NCBI RefSeq assembly: GCF_026153205.1
Contig: NZ_JAPFBW010000013.1
Span: 1-64,000, forward strand
From: Aquabacterium sp. A7-Y
GTDB taxonomy: Bacteria > Pseudomonadota > Gammaproteobacteria > Burkholderiales > Burkholderiaceae_C
Reading direction: 5' to 3'
Length of the DNA: 64,000 nt
This document shows positions 37,102-45,399 of the stretch, piece after piece; within the stretch, counting starts at the first letter, position 1; the number at the start of each line of letters is the position of its first letter. The position numbers and the translations under genes are program-made. A model generated the notes under the pieces. It was not told where the DNA came from and searched no databases. It saw only the letters and a program-made list of their open reading frames with translations.

Positions 37102-38043
37102 ATGGACCGACTCAAGCAGATTGAATCTTTCGTGGCGGTCGCCACCAAGGGCAGCCTGACGGCCGCGGCCAACGCCGAAGGCGTGGCGCCGGCGGTGATC
37201 GGGCGACGCATTGACGCGCTCGAGGAGCGCCTGGGCGTCAAGCTGCTGGTGCGCACCACACGTCGCATCAGCCTGACCCACGAGGGCAGCGCCTTCCTGG
37301 AGGACTGTCAGCGCCTGCTGACCGATTTGGCCAATGCCGAGGCCAGCGTGTCTGCCGGCGGCGTGAAGGCGAGCGGCCACTTGCGGGTCACCGCGCCGGC
37401 GGGTTTCGGCCGGCGCCACGTCGCGCCGCTGGTGCCGCGCTTCCTGTCCCTGCACCCCGAGGTCTCGCTCTCGCTCAATCTGAGCGACCGCGTGGTGGAC
37501 ATCGTCAACGAAGGTTTCGACTGCGCGGTGCGGGTCGGCGACCTGCCCGACTCCAGCCTGGTCAGCCTGCGGCTGGCGGACAACCGCCGCCTTTGCGTCG
37601 CCACGCCCGCTTACCTGAAGCGGCGCGGCGAGCCCCGGCACCCGGGCGAGCTGAACCAGCACGATTGCCTGACCTTGAGCTCGGACGCGAGCCAGACCCG
37701 CGGCTGGGCCTTTCTGGTGGACGGCCAGCTGACCCACTTGCGCCCGCCCGGAAAACTGGATTGCTCCGACGGCCAGGTGCTGCACGACTGGTGCCTGAAC
37801 GGGCTCGGCATCGCCTGGCGTTCGACCTGGGAGGTCGAGGCCGAGCTGAGGGCGGGCCGGCTGGTGAGCGTGCTCGACGAGTTCGCCGCGCCGCCCAACG
37901 GCATCTTTGCGGTGTTTCCGCAGCGCAAGCACCTGCCGCTGCGGGTGCGGCTGTGGATCGATTTTCTCAAGCATTCCTACGGCGACCCCGGCTACTGGAG
38001 CACGGGGGCGCCACCCGCGACGGAAGGCGCCGCCGCGGCCTGA
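37102..38043 (+). CDS. LysR-family transcriptional regulator
   Basis: A 313-residue LTTR. The N-terminal winged HTH (~1-60: MDRLKQIESFVAVATKGSLTAAANAEGVA, VIGRRIDALEERLGVKLLVRTTR) is followed by a substrate-binding domain (~90-295). It is divergent from the dehalogenase-TauE-aceB genes, the usual arrangement for an LTTR and its target, so it probably responds to a C2 acid. The ATG at 37102 begins the conserved HTH. Upstream in-frame codons are non-homologous. The downstream DUF2214 gene is 39 nt away and could be co-transcribed. Confidence 0.93.
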   Translation: MDRLKQIESFVAVATKGSLTAAANAEGVAPAVIGRRIDALEERLGVKLLVRTTRRISLTHEGSAFLEDCQRLLTDLANAEASVSAGGVKASGHLRVTAPAGFGRRHVAPLVPRFLSLHPEVSLSLNLSDRVVDIVNEGFDCAVRVGDLPDSSLVSLRLADNRRLCVATPAYLKRRGEPRHPGELNQHDCLTLSSDASQTRGWAFLVDGQLTHLRPPGKLDCSDGQVLHDWCLNGLGIAWRSTWEVEAELRAGRLVSVLDEFAAPPNGIFAVFPQRKHLPLRVRLWIDFLKHSYGDPGYWSTGAPPATEGAAAA

Positions 38044-38082
38044 GGGCGCGCCGGCTCGACACCCACGAAGGAGACGCTGACG

Positions 38083-38538
38083 ATGTGGCTCGAATCCCTG
38101 CTGGCCTACCTGCACTTCAGCGCCATCCTGGCGCTGGTGGTCTTCCTCACCAGCGAGGCCGCGCTGTGCCGGACCGAATGGATGAATGCCGCGGTGGTGC
38201 GGCGCCTGGCGCGGGTGGACCTGCTCTACGTGGTCGCCGCCGCCGCGGTGCTGCTCACCGGCTTGGCGCGCACGATCTGGGGCATCAAGGGTTTCGGCTG
38301 GTACTGGAGCCAGCCGCTGCTGCACCTCAAGTTCACGCTGTTCGTCGCGATCGGCGCGATGTCCATCCGGCCCACCCTGCTGTTCCTGCGCTGGCGCAAG
38401 GCGCTCGCGGCGGGCGGCGCGCTGCCGCCCGAGGCCGAAGTGCGCAGCGCCAGGCGCTGGGTCATGATCGAGGCCCACCTGCTCATCCTGGTGCCGCTGG
38501 CCGCCACGCTGCTGGCGCGCGGCGTCTGGACCCGTTGA
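38083..38538 (+). CDS. DUF2214 family inner-membrane protein
   Basis: A 151-residue integral membrane protein with four hydrophobic segments (YLHFSAILALVVFLTSEAAL; LLYVVAAAAVLLTGLART; LHLKFTLFVAIGAMSIRPTLL; LLILVPLAATLLA). This is the DUF2214 pattern; function unknown. AAGGAG lies 10 nt before the ATG. The DUF3617 gene follows 15 nt later and the two are probably co-transcribed. Confidence 0.85.
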   Translation: MWLESLLAYLHFSAILALVVFLTSEAALCRTEWMNAAVVRRLARVDLLYVVAAAAVLLTGLARTIWGIKGFGWYWSQPLLHLKFTLFVAIGAMSIRPTLLFLRWRKALAAGGALPPEAEVRSARRWVMIEAHLLILVPLAATLLARGVWTR

Positions 38539-38553
38539 TACCAAGGAGATCTC

Positions 38554-39129
38554 ATGGAGCGAACCGGATGGAGCGCCGCCCTGCTGGCGCTTGCCGCGGC
38601 CGTCAGCGCCGGCGCCAGCCAGGCGCAGACCCTCACCCAACGCAAGCCCGGGCTGTGGGAGGTGCAGCACACCCAGCAGGCCGGCCAGGTGGCCGGGCAG
38701 GCGATGCCGTCCCAGCGCGAGTTGGAGACGGCGCTGGGACGCATGACCGCGGAACAGCGCCGCCAGGTCGAGCAGACCATGCGCGAACGCGGCGTGGGCC
38801 TGACTGGCAAACCGGGCACCATGCGCTACTGCCTCACCCAGGCGATGGTCGAGCGCGACCCGCTGTCGCAGCCGCCCGATCCCAGCATGAAGTGCGAGCA
38901 CAGCGTGCAGCCGAAATCGGCCACCGAGGCCAGCTTCTCCTTCAGTTGCACCAGCCCGCAGGGCACGCTCAAGGGCCAGGGGCGCGGCTGGAACATCACC
39001 CCCGAGGGCTACCGCACCTCGCTCGCGATGGAAGGCACGATGAACGGCCAGCCGATGTCGATGAAGATGGAGCAGAACGCACGCTGGCTGGGCAGCGACT
39101 GCAAGGGCATCAAGCCGCTGGCGCAGTGA
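38554..39129 (+). CDS. DUF3617 family secreted protein
   Basis: A 191-residue exported protein with a signal peptide cut after SAGASQA and the DUF3617 start RKPGLWEVQHTQQ. Conserved Cys residues (MRYCLTQAM; MKCEHSV; FSCTSPQG; SDCKGIKP) could form two disulfides, and a Met/Gln-rich strand region includes MEGTMNGQPMSMKMEQNARW. Function unknown. AAGGAGA precedes the ATG. Second gene of a likely DUF2214-DUF3617 unit; convergent with the kinase gene. Confidence 0.85.
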   Translation: MERTGWSAALLALAAAVSAGASQAQTLTQRKPGLWEVQHTQQAGQVAGQAMPSQRELETALGRMTAEQRRQVEQTMRERGVGLTGKPGTMRYCLTQAMVERDPLSQPPDPSMKCEHSVQPKSATEASFSFSCTSPQGTLKGQGRGWNITPEGYRTSLAMEGTMNGQPMSMKMEQNARWLGSDCKGIKPLAQ

Positions 39130-39164
39130 GCGAGCCAGGGCGCGCCGGCCTCGGCGGTGGCCCT

Positions 39165-40505
39165 TCAGAGGATGCGCTGGGGATGCGACAAGGCTTCGTG
39201 GGCGGCGTGCAGGCGCCGTACCAGCACACCGATGAAGGCCTCGTTGAAGCGGCCGCGGCAGGCCAGGCTGAGCTGGCCCAAGGTCTCCGGCGTGAAGGAG
39301 ATGGTGGTCAGCGGGTCGAGCGCCACGACGTCGGCCGAGCGCAGCCGCAGCTCGCGGCTGGGCGCCAGGTAGGCCATCTCGCCGACCAGCATGCCAGCGC
39401 TCAGCGTTTCGACACGCTGGCCGTCGCGCTGCACGTCGACGGCACCCTGGGCCACGATGTGGAAGTCCCGCCCCTTTTCGCCGCGACGCATCAGCCGGTG
39501 GCCGACCGAGTAGCGTTGCCAGCGGCCCTGGTGCACCACCTCCCACAGCTCGACATCGTCGAACTTGGCGAAAAAGTCCAGCTGCCGCAGCAGGTTGAAG
39601 CGCTCTGAGTCGAGCACCGCCTGCAGGTTGCCGCGCGGCACCTGGCGCCGCGTGATCAGGTCGGCCAGCGCGTTGGCAAAGGCGTCCCAGTCGGGATAGC
39701 GATCCTCGGGGCGCTTCTGCAGGGCGCGCAGGATGGCCTCGTCCACCGCCGGCTCGACGCCCTGGCGGCGCTCGCTGGGCGGCACCACCGGGGCGTGCAG
39801 GATGCCCTGAATCATCGAGGCCTGCGAGTCGCCCTCGACCGGGGCGTGGCCGGTCACCAGGTGGTAGAGCACCGCGCCGAGCGCGTACATGTCGGACTGC
39901 GCATTGAGCGCACCGCCGTCGAGCTGCTCGGGCGACATGTAGGTCAGCGAGCCGACGCGGTGCACCTGGGTGGTGTCGGCGCCCAGATTGAGCGCGCTGC
40001 CGAAGTCGCTCACCTTCACGTCGGTGAGATGTCCGCCGGATTCGACGCCCAGCAGGTTGGCCGGCTTGATGTCGCGGTGGATCAGGCCCTGGCGGAACAC
40101 ATAGCCCAGCGCCATCGCGCATTTGAAGCCCAGCTCGACGATCAGCTCCAGCGGCAGCAGCTGGTCGGCGCGGCAGTAGCGCCGCAAGGTGCTGCCCGGC
40201 ACGTATTCCATCACCAGGTACTGCTCGCCGGGCGCCTCCACGGCGTCGAAGATCTGCACCACGTGCGGATGCTGCAGCCGCCCGACCAGGGCCGCCTCGG
40301 CCGCGAAAAACCGCGAGTAGTAGCGGCCGTCAACGGGGTCGCGCAGCGCCGATTCGCGCACCCGCTTGACCGCCACCTCGCGGTCGTGGAATTCGTCGCG
40401 GCATAGGAACACCTCGCTGGTCGCGCCCTCCCCGAGCCTGCGCAGGACGCGGTATTCACCGATGTGGCTGGGCACGGGCGGGCGGTTGTCGGGTACTGCT
40501 GTCAT
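39165..40505 (-). CDS. Ser/Thr protein kinase with C-terminal cNMP-binding domain
   Basis: A 446-residue soluble Hanks-type kinase. Kinase domain ~15-285: Gly loop LGEGATSEVFLC, catalytic Lys in EVAVKRV, HRD motif LIHRDIKPANLL, DFG in VKVSDFGSALN, activation segment SLTYMSPEQLDGGALNAQSD. Residues ~305-440 form a cyclic-nucleotide-binding beta-barrel (FFAKFDDVELWEVVHQGRW, GRDFHIVAQGAVDVQRDGQ, GEMAYLA). All catalytic residues are present. No transmembrane segment, so cytosolic; activity may be gated by cyclic nucleotide or act as a toggle with a partner. It is divergent from argS with 99 bp between. Confidence 0.92.
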   Translation of the reverse strand: MTAVPDNRPPVPSHIGEYRVLRRLGEGATSEVFLCRDEFHDREVAVKRVRESALRDPVDGRYYSRFFAAEAALVGRLQHPHVVQIFDAVEAPGEQYLVMEYVPGSTLRRYCRADQLLPLELIVELGFKCAMALGYVFRQGLIHRDIKPANLLGVESGGHLTDVKVSDFGSALNLGADTTQVHRVGSLTYMSPEQLDGGALNAQSDMYALGAVLYHLVTGHAPVEGDSQASMIQGILHAPVVPPSERRQGVEPAVDEAILRALQKRPEDRYPDWDAFANALADLITRRQVPRGNLQAVLDSERFNLLRQLDFFAKFDDVELWEVVHQGRWQRYSVGHRLMRRGEKGRDFHIVAQGAVDVQRDGQRVETLSAGMLVGEMAYLAPSRELRLRSADVVALDPLTTISFTPETLGQLSLACRGRFNEAFIGVLVRRLHAAHEALSHPQRIL

Positions 40506-40592
40506 TCAGGCGCGGCGGCTGGTTTGCGGCGCCCATCATTTCATTGCTGCCGCCGGGCTGCAAGCGTCGCGGGCAGGGCCGGGGGCCAAACG

Positions 40593-40598
40593 TAGAAT
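40593..40598 (+). promoter_or_regulatory. -10 element of argS (leaderless)
   Basis: TAGAAT ends 6 nt before the argS ATG, so the expected transcription start coincides with or is very near the A of ATG. No Shine-Dalgarno is present. The -35 region is not recognisable. Confidence 0.55.
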
Positions 40599-40604
40599 CG
40601 CCGG

Positions 40605-42290
40605 ATGATCCGCGCCAAACACGAACTCCTGGAAGCCCTCGCCGCCGAGCTGGCGGCGCTCGCCCCCGGCCAGACCCCCGTGGCCGCCTTCGAACTGCCC
40701 AAGCAGGCCGCTCACGGCGACCTGGCCTGCACCTCGGCGATGCAACTGGCCAAGCCGCTGAAGAAAAACCCGCGCGAGCTCGCCCAGGCGCTGATCGACG
40801 CGCTGAAGCAGCGTGAAGCCTTCCAGCGCTGGGTCGAGAGCATGGAGATCGCCGGTCCCGGCTTCATCAACCTGCGCCTCAAGCTGGCCGCCAAGCAGCA
40901 GGTGGTGGCCGAGGTGCTGAGCGCCGGCGACCGCTTCGGGCTGCGCGCGCCGACCGGCCGGCGTGTGATGGTCGAGTTCGTCTCGGCCAACCCGACCGGG
41001 CCGCTGCACGTGGGCCATGGCCGCCAGGCGGCCCTCGGAGACGCGATCTGCCATCTGTTCGAGACCCAGGGCCACGAGGTCACGCGTGAGTTCTACTACA
41101 ACGACGCGGGCGTGCAGATCTCGACCCTGGCGAACTCGACGCAGCTGCGCCTGCAGGGCCACAAGCCCGGCGACCCCGCCTGGCCGGAGGCAGCCTACAA
41201 CGGCGAGTACATCGCCGACATCGCCGCGGACTTCCTGGCTCGCAAGACAGTGAAGGCCGACGACCGTGAATTCACCGCCTCGGGCGAGGTCAACGACCTG
41301 GACAGCATCCGCCAGTTCGCGGTGGCCTACTTGCGCCACGAGCAGGACCTCGACCTGCAGGCTTTCGGGGTCAAGTTCGACAACTATTTCCTCGAATCCA
41401 GCCTCTACAGCAGCGGCCGGGTGGAGCAGACGGTGCAGAAGCTGGTCGCGGCCGGCAAGACCTACGAGCAGGACGGCGCGCTGTGGCTGCGCACCACCGA
41501 GTACGGCGACGACAAGGACCGCGTGATGCGCAAGTCCGACGGCAGCTACACCTACTTCCTGCCCGATGTCGCCTACCACATCAACAAGTGGGAGCGCGGC
41601 TTCAGCCAGGTCATCAACGTGCAGGGCAGCGACCATCACGGCACCATCGCGCGGGTGCGCGCCGGCCTGCAGGCGGCCGGCGTCGGCATCCCCGAGGGCT
41701 ACCCCGACTACGTGCTGCACAAGATGGTCACGGTGATGAAGGGCGGCGAGGAGGTCAAGATCTCCAAGCGCGCCGGCTCCTATGTCACCCTGCGCGACCT
41801 CATCGAGTGGACCAGCCGCGATGCGGTGCGCTTTTTCCTGATCAGCCGCAAGGCCGACACCGAGTTCGTCTTTGACGTCGACCTGGCGCTCAAGCAGAAC
41901 GACGAGAACCCGGTGTACTACGTGCAGTACGCGCATGCGCGCATCTGCTCGGTGCGCCAGAAGTACGTGGCCGAGTACCAGGGCGACCTCTCGACGCTGG
42001 ACAGCGCCGACCTGGCCCACCTGGTCGCGCCCAGCGAAACGGCGCTGATGCTCAAGCTGGCGGAGTATCCCGACATGCTGACCCGGGCCGCCACCGACCT
42101 GGCGCCCCATGACGTGGCCTTCTACCTGCGCGAGCTGGCTGGCGCGTACCACACCTATTACGCGGCCCAGCGTTTCCTGGTCGAGGACGCGGAACTCACC
42201 CGCGCCCGCCTGGCGCTGCTGACGGCGACCATGCAGGTGTTGCGCAACGGCCTCACGGTGTTGGGCGTCAGCGCTCCGGAAAAGATGTGA
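40605..42290 (+). CDS. argS: arginyl-tRNA synthetase
   Basis: A 561-residue class I aminoacyl-tRNA synthetase charging tRNA-Arg. The Add-1 domain (~1-110) is followed by the catalytic core with [18 protein letters not shown] (HIGH-type HVGH), [34 protein letters not shown] and the KMSKS-equivalent [19 protein letters not shown]. The C-terminal anticodon-binding DALR domain covers ~435-561 ([29 protein letters not shown]). Length fits the family. Leaderless start likely. The SPOR gene follows 80 nt later. Confidence 0.97.
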   Translation: MIRAKHELLEALAAELAALAPGQTPVAAFELPKQAAHGDLACTSAMQLAKPLKKNPRELAQALIDALKQREAFQRWVESMEIAGPGFINLRLKLAAKQQVVAEVLSAGDRFGLRAPTGRRVMVEFVSANPTGPLHVGHGRQAALGDAICHLFETQGHEVTREFYYNDAGVQISTLANSTQLRLQGHKPGDPAWPEAAYNGEYIADIAADFLARKTVKADDREFTASGEVNDLDSIRQFAVAYLRHEQDLDLQAFGVKFDNYFLESSLYSSGRVEQTVQKLVAAGKTYEQDGALWLRTTEYGDDKDRVMRKSDGSYTYFLPDVAYHINKWERGFSQVINVQGSDHHGTIARVRAGLQAAGVGIPEGYPDYVLHKMVTVMKGGEEVKISKRAGSYVTLRDLIEWTSRDAVRFFLISRKADTEFVFDVDLALKQNDENPVYYVQYAHARICSVRQKYVAEYQGDLSTLDSADLAHLVAPSETALMLKLAEYPDMLTRAATDLAPHDVAFYLRELAGAYHTYYAAQRFLVEDAELTRARLALLTATMQVLRNGLTVLGVSAPEKM

Positions 42291-42370
42291 GCGGCCACGG
42301 CTGCCACACAATCGCCTGCCGAGGCACCCGGCGTGCCAAGATCGAAATATCAGCAAAAGCCAGAACTCAC

Positions 42371-43030
42371 ATGAAAAAGCAACGCGGCGGCTTCATCCTG
42401 GGCCTGATCGTCGGCCTGCTGGTCGGCCTGGCGCTGGCCCTGGGTGTGGCCCTCTACGTCACCAAGGTGCCGGTCCCCTTCGTCAACAAGGTGCCCTCGC
42501 GCACGGCCGAACAGGACGCGGCGGAGGCCGAGCGCAACCGCAACTGGGACCCCAATGCGCCGCTGCAGGGCCGCAACCCGGTGCGGCCGCAGGCCAGCGC
42601 GCCGGCCGCCGCCGAAGCGCCGGTGCCGGCCGCCTCGGCGGCGCTGCCGCCGGGCCTGCGCAGCAACAGCCGCGCCGCCGACAGCCAGCGTCCGAGCGCC
42701 GCGCCGCCGAGCTCGACGCGCGACCCGGCCGCGATCCTCTCCGGCCAGGCGCCCGAGACGCGGCCGGCCCCAGCCTCGGCCTCGGCCTCGGACAGCGCGG
42801 CCTACTTCGTGCAGGCCGGCGCTTACGCCCGCGTCGAGGAAGCCGAGCAGCAGCGCGCCAAGCTGGCGATGCTGGGCTTCGCCGCCAAGATCACCGAGCG
42901 CGAGCAGACCGGCCGCACCGTCTACCGGGTGCGTCTGGGGCCCTACGACTCGCAGCCGGAAGCCGACGGCGCGAAGGAAAAACTGGCCAGCAGCGGCATC
43001 GAATCGGCCCTGGTGCGCGTGCAGCGCTGA
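42371..43030 (+). CDS. SPOR-domain inner-membrane protein
   Basis: A 219-residue bitopic membrane protein: short cytoplasmic N-terminus (MKKQRGG), one membrane helix (FILGLIVGLLVGLALALGVA), a Pro/Ala-rich periplasmic linker (~45-150) and a C-terminal SPOR domain (~150-219: AYFVQAGAYARVEEAEQQRAK, YRVRLGPYDSQPEADGAKEK). SPOR domains bind denuded septal peptidoglycan, so it is probably a FtsN/DedD-like division accessory. The argS-SPOR-dsbA order is common in Burkholderiales. Confidence 0.92.
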   Translation: MKKQRGGFILGLIVGLLVGLALALGVALYVTKVPVPFVNKVPSRTAEQDAAEAERNRNWDPNAPLQGRNPVRPQASAPAAAEAPVPAASAALPPGLRSNSRAADSQRPSAAPPSSTRDPAAILSGQAPETRPAPASASASDSAAYFVQAGAYARVEEAEQQRAKLAMLGFAAKITEREQTGRTVYRVRLGPYDSQPEADGAKEKLASSGIESALVRVQR

Positions 43031-43108
43031 GTAGGGCGGATGAACTTTGTGAAGCGCCCCGACTCCCATCGGGGCACTTACACATTCCAACACGAGAAAG
43101 GATCCGGG

Positions 43109-43759
43109 ATGAAGCGTCGTGAGTTCACTGGCGGCATGGCCGCGTGGGTCGGTGGCGCGGCGGTGGCGCCCTGGCTGGCCGGCACCGCCGTCGCGCAGGC
43201 GGCTTTCCAGGCGGGCAAGGACTATGTCGAGCTGCGCCAGCAACAGCCGACCTCCACGCCGCAGGGCGTCGAGGTGGTCGAGTTCTTCTGGTATGGCTGC
43301 CCGCACTGCCACCGCTTCGAGCCCCTGCTCGAAGCCTGGGTCAAGAAGCTGCCGGCGGATGTGCGTTTCCGTCGTGTGCCGGTGGCCTTCCGCGACGAGT
43401 TTGTCGTGCACCAGCGCATCTACTACGCGCTCGAGGCGCTCGGGCAGGTGGAGCCGGTGCACAAGCGCGTCTTCCACGCGATCCACGTCGAGCGCAAGAG
43501 CCTGGACGAGGTCAACGCGATCGCCGACTGGATGGCGGCCAACGGCGTCGACCGTGCCAAGTTCCTGGAGGCCTACAACTCCTTCGGCGTGCAGACCAAA
43601 ACCCGCCAGGCCAAACAACTGGCCGACGGCTTCCGGATCGACGGCGTGCCGGCCCTCGGCATCAACGGTCGCTACTGGACCTCCGGCAGCGTGGCCGGCT
43701 CCCTGGAACGCTCACTGCAGGTGGCCGACCACCTGATCGCGCTGTCGCGCCGAAAGTGA
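43109..43759 (+). CDS. dsbA: thiol:disulfide interchange protein DsbA
   Basis: A 216-residue periplasmic oxidoreductase that introduces disulfides. Signal peptide KRREFTGGMAAWVGG to AVAQA; thioredoxin-fold active site FFWYGCPHCHRFEPLLEAW (CPHC, Cys ~64 and 67); helical insert; cis-Pro in RIDGVPALGINGRYWT. GAAAGGAT lies upstream of the ATG at 43109. It is downstream of the SPOR gene, separated by 78 nt, and a strong GC hairpin follows. Confidence 0.95.
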   Translation: MKRREFTGGMAAWVGGAAVAPWLAGTAVAQAAFQAGKDYVELRQQQPTSTPQGVEVVEFFWYGCPHCHRFEPLLEAWVKKLPADVRFRRVPVAFRDEFVVHQRIYYALEALGQVEPVHKRVFHAIHVERKSLDEVNAIADWMAANGVDRAKFLEAYNSFGVQTKTRQAKQLADGFRIDGVPALGINGRYWTSGSVAGSLERSLQVADHLIALSRRK

Positions 43760-43767
43760 GCAAGCAC

Positions 43768-43795
43768 GACGGCGCGCCGCTCCGGCCGCGCCGTC
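43768..43795 (+). other. strong GC hairpin after dsbA
   Basis: GACGGCGCG (43768-43776) pairs with CGCGCCGTC (43787-43795); the loop contains a further CCG-CTC-CGG mini-stem. No T-run follows, so it is an mRNA-stabilising or Rho-assisted 3' end rather than a classic terminator. Confidence 0.45.
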
Positions 43796-43948
43796 GCGCC
43801 GGCCGCCCGCCTTGAACCGCCCCCGGCCCACCGGGGCGCGGTCGCCGGCCCCGAAAAGCGGCTTCCTGTCCAAAACCTGCACGTCGTGGGGAGGCATCTT
43901 CGCGGCAGTGGGCTAGAATGGCCTTTACTGCAAGTTTCATGCCTCTCA

Positions 43949-44620
43949 ATGCGCCCGTACCACTTGCTCCTCCCCCCGACTTTCCGCCCGCTCGACGGGT
44001 CCCGCCGAACCGACGCACACGCGCTGCCTGCCCTGCTGCTGGCCCTGGCGCTAGCCTGTGTCGCGGGCCCGGCCGCGGCCGAGCGCGCCGACCGCAACAA
44101 GCCGCTCAACTTCTCGGCCGACAACCTGCGCTACGACGACGCCAAGCAGACCAATGTGCTGACCGGCAACGTGGTGATCACCAAAGGCACCATGGTGATG
44201 CGCGCGGCCCGCGTCGAGGTCCGCCAGACCCCCGACGGCCAGCAGTCGGCGGTGGGCGTGGGCTCGGGCCGGCCAGCCTTCTTCCGCCAGAAGCGCGAAG
44301 CGGTCAACGAATACATCGAGGGTGAGGCCGAGCGCATCGAATACGACACCCGCAGCGATACCCTGCGCCTGATCGGTAACGCCCAGATCCGGCGCTACCG
44401 CGGCGACACCCTCGCCGACGAGGTGGCCGGGCAGACCATCACCTACAACAACGGCGCCGAGGTGTTCACCGTCGACGGGGCCGCCACCGGCGCGCCGGGC
44501 GGCCGCGTGCGCGGCGTGCTGTCGCCGCGCAACCCGCCGCCGGGCGAGGCGGCGGCTTCCGTGCCCGCGCCCGCCGCGTCGGCGACGCCGTCCGAGCCCC
44601 CGGCCAGGAGCACGCCGTGA
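43949..44620 (+). CDS. lptA: LPS transport periplasmic protein LptA
   Basis: A 223-residue periplasmic bridge protein that carries lipopolysaccharide from LptC to LptD. A long signal peptide (~1-45, core [20 protein letters not shown]) precedes the OstA-like beta-jellyroll (~50-170: [41 protein letters not shown]-type [20 protein letters not shown]). A Pro/Ala-rich tail (~190-223) is longer than usual. A -10-like TAGAAT (43914-43919) lies ~30 bp before the ATG. The stop overlaps the lptB GTG start (GTGA). No lptC gene is found upstream; dsbA is there instead. Confidence 0.92.
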   Translation: MRPYHLLLPPTFRPLDGSRRTDAHALPALLLALALACVAGPAAAERADRNKPLNFSADNLRYDDAKQTNVLTGNVVITKGTMVMRAARVEVRQTPDGQQSAVGVGSGRPAFFRQKREAVNEYIEGEAERIEYDTRSDTLRLIGNAQIRRYRGDTLADEVAGQTITYNNGAEVFTVDGAATGAPGGRVRGVLSPRNPPPGEAAASVPAPAASATPSEPPARSTP

Positions 44621-45399
44621 ACGGCGCCGCACCGGCCGCGGTCGCGCGCGAGTCGCGCAAGAGCCGGCTCGAGGCGCACGGGCTGCAGAAGACCTACGGC
44701 GCGCGCAAGGTCGTCAAGGACGTGCACCTGGCAGTCGAAAGCGGCGAGGTGGTGGGCCTGCTGGGCCCCAACGGCGCCGGCAAGACCACCAGCTTCTACA
44801 TGATCGTCGGCCTGGTGCGCGCCGACGGCGGCGAGATCAAGCTGGACGGGCGCAACGTCGAGCGCCGTCCCATCCACGAGCGCTCGCGCCTGGGCTTGAG
44901 CTACCTGCCCCAGGAAGCCTCGATCTTCCGCAAGCTCACCGTCGAGGAGAACATCCGCGCCGTGCTGGAGCTGCAGCACGACAAGAAGGGCCGGCCGCTG
45001 CAGAAACCGCAGATCGAGCAGTACCTGAACTCGCTGCTGCACGACCTCAGCATCGAGAAGCTGCGCCACACGCCGGCGCCGGCGCTCTCGGGCGGCGAAC
45101 GCCGCCGTGTCGAGATCGCCCGCGCGCTGGCCAGCCGGCCGCGCTTCATCCTGCTGGACGAACCCTTCGCGGGGGTCGACCCGATCGCGGTAATCGAGAT
45201 CCAGCGCATCATCAACTTCCTGAAGGCACGCGGCATCGGCGTGCTGATCACCGACCACAACGTGCGTGAGACGCTGGGCATCTGCGATCACGCCTACATC
45301 ATCAGCGAGGGGGCCGTGCTCGCCCAGGGCACGCCTGGCGAGATCGTCGAGAACGCCGACGTCCGCAAGGTCTACCTCGGCGAGCACTTCCGCATGTGA
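44617..45399 (+). CDS. lptB: LPS export ABC transporter ATPase LptB
   Basis: A 260-residue cytoplasmic ATPase that powers LptFG-mediated LPS extraction. Walker [21 protein letters not shown]-loop [17 protein letters not shown], signature [15 protein letters not shown], Walker [18 protein letters not shown] and H-loop [13 protein letters not shown]. The [10 protein letters not shown] string and C-terminal [12 protein letters not shown] are characteristic of LptB. A ~15-residue N-terminal extension precedes the domain. GTG start overlapping lptA; stop overlaps rpoN (TGATG). Confidence 0.97.
   Translation: MNGAAPAAVARESRKSRLEAHGLQKTYGARKVVKDVHLAVESGEVVGLLGPNGAGKTTSFYMIVGLVRADGGEIKLDGRNVERRPIHERSRLGLSYLPQEASIFRKLTVEENIRAVLELQHDKKGRPLQKPQIEQYLNSLLHDLSIEKLRHTPAPALSGGERRRVEIARALASRPRFILLDEPFAGVDPIAVIEIQRIINFLKARGIGVLITDHNVRETLGICDHAYIISEGAVLAQGTPGEIVENADVRKVYLGEHFRM

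Noticed and set aside
37090-40122. 1010-codon minus-strand open frame
   Set aside because: Overlaps LysR, DUF2214 and DUF3617 genes that have signal peptides, ribosome sites and family patterns; the long frame is a GC artefact.
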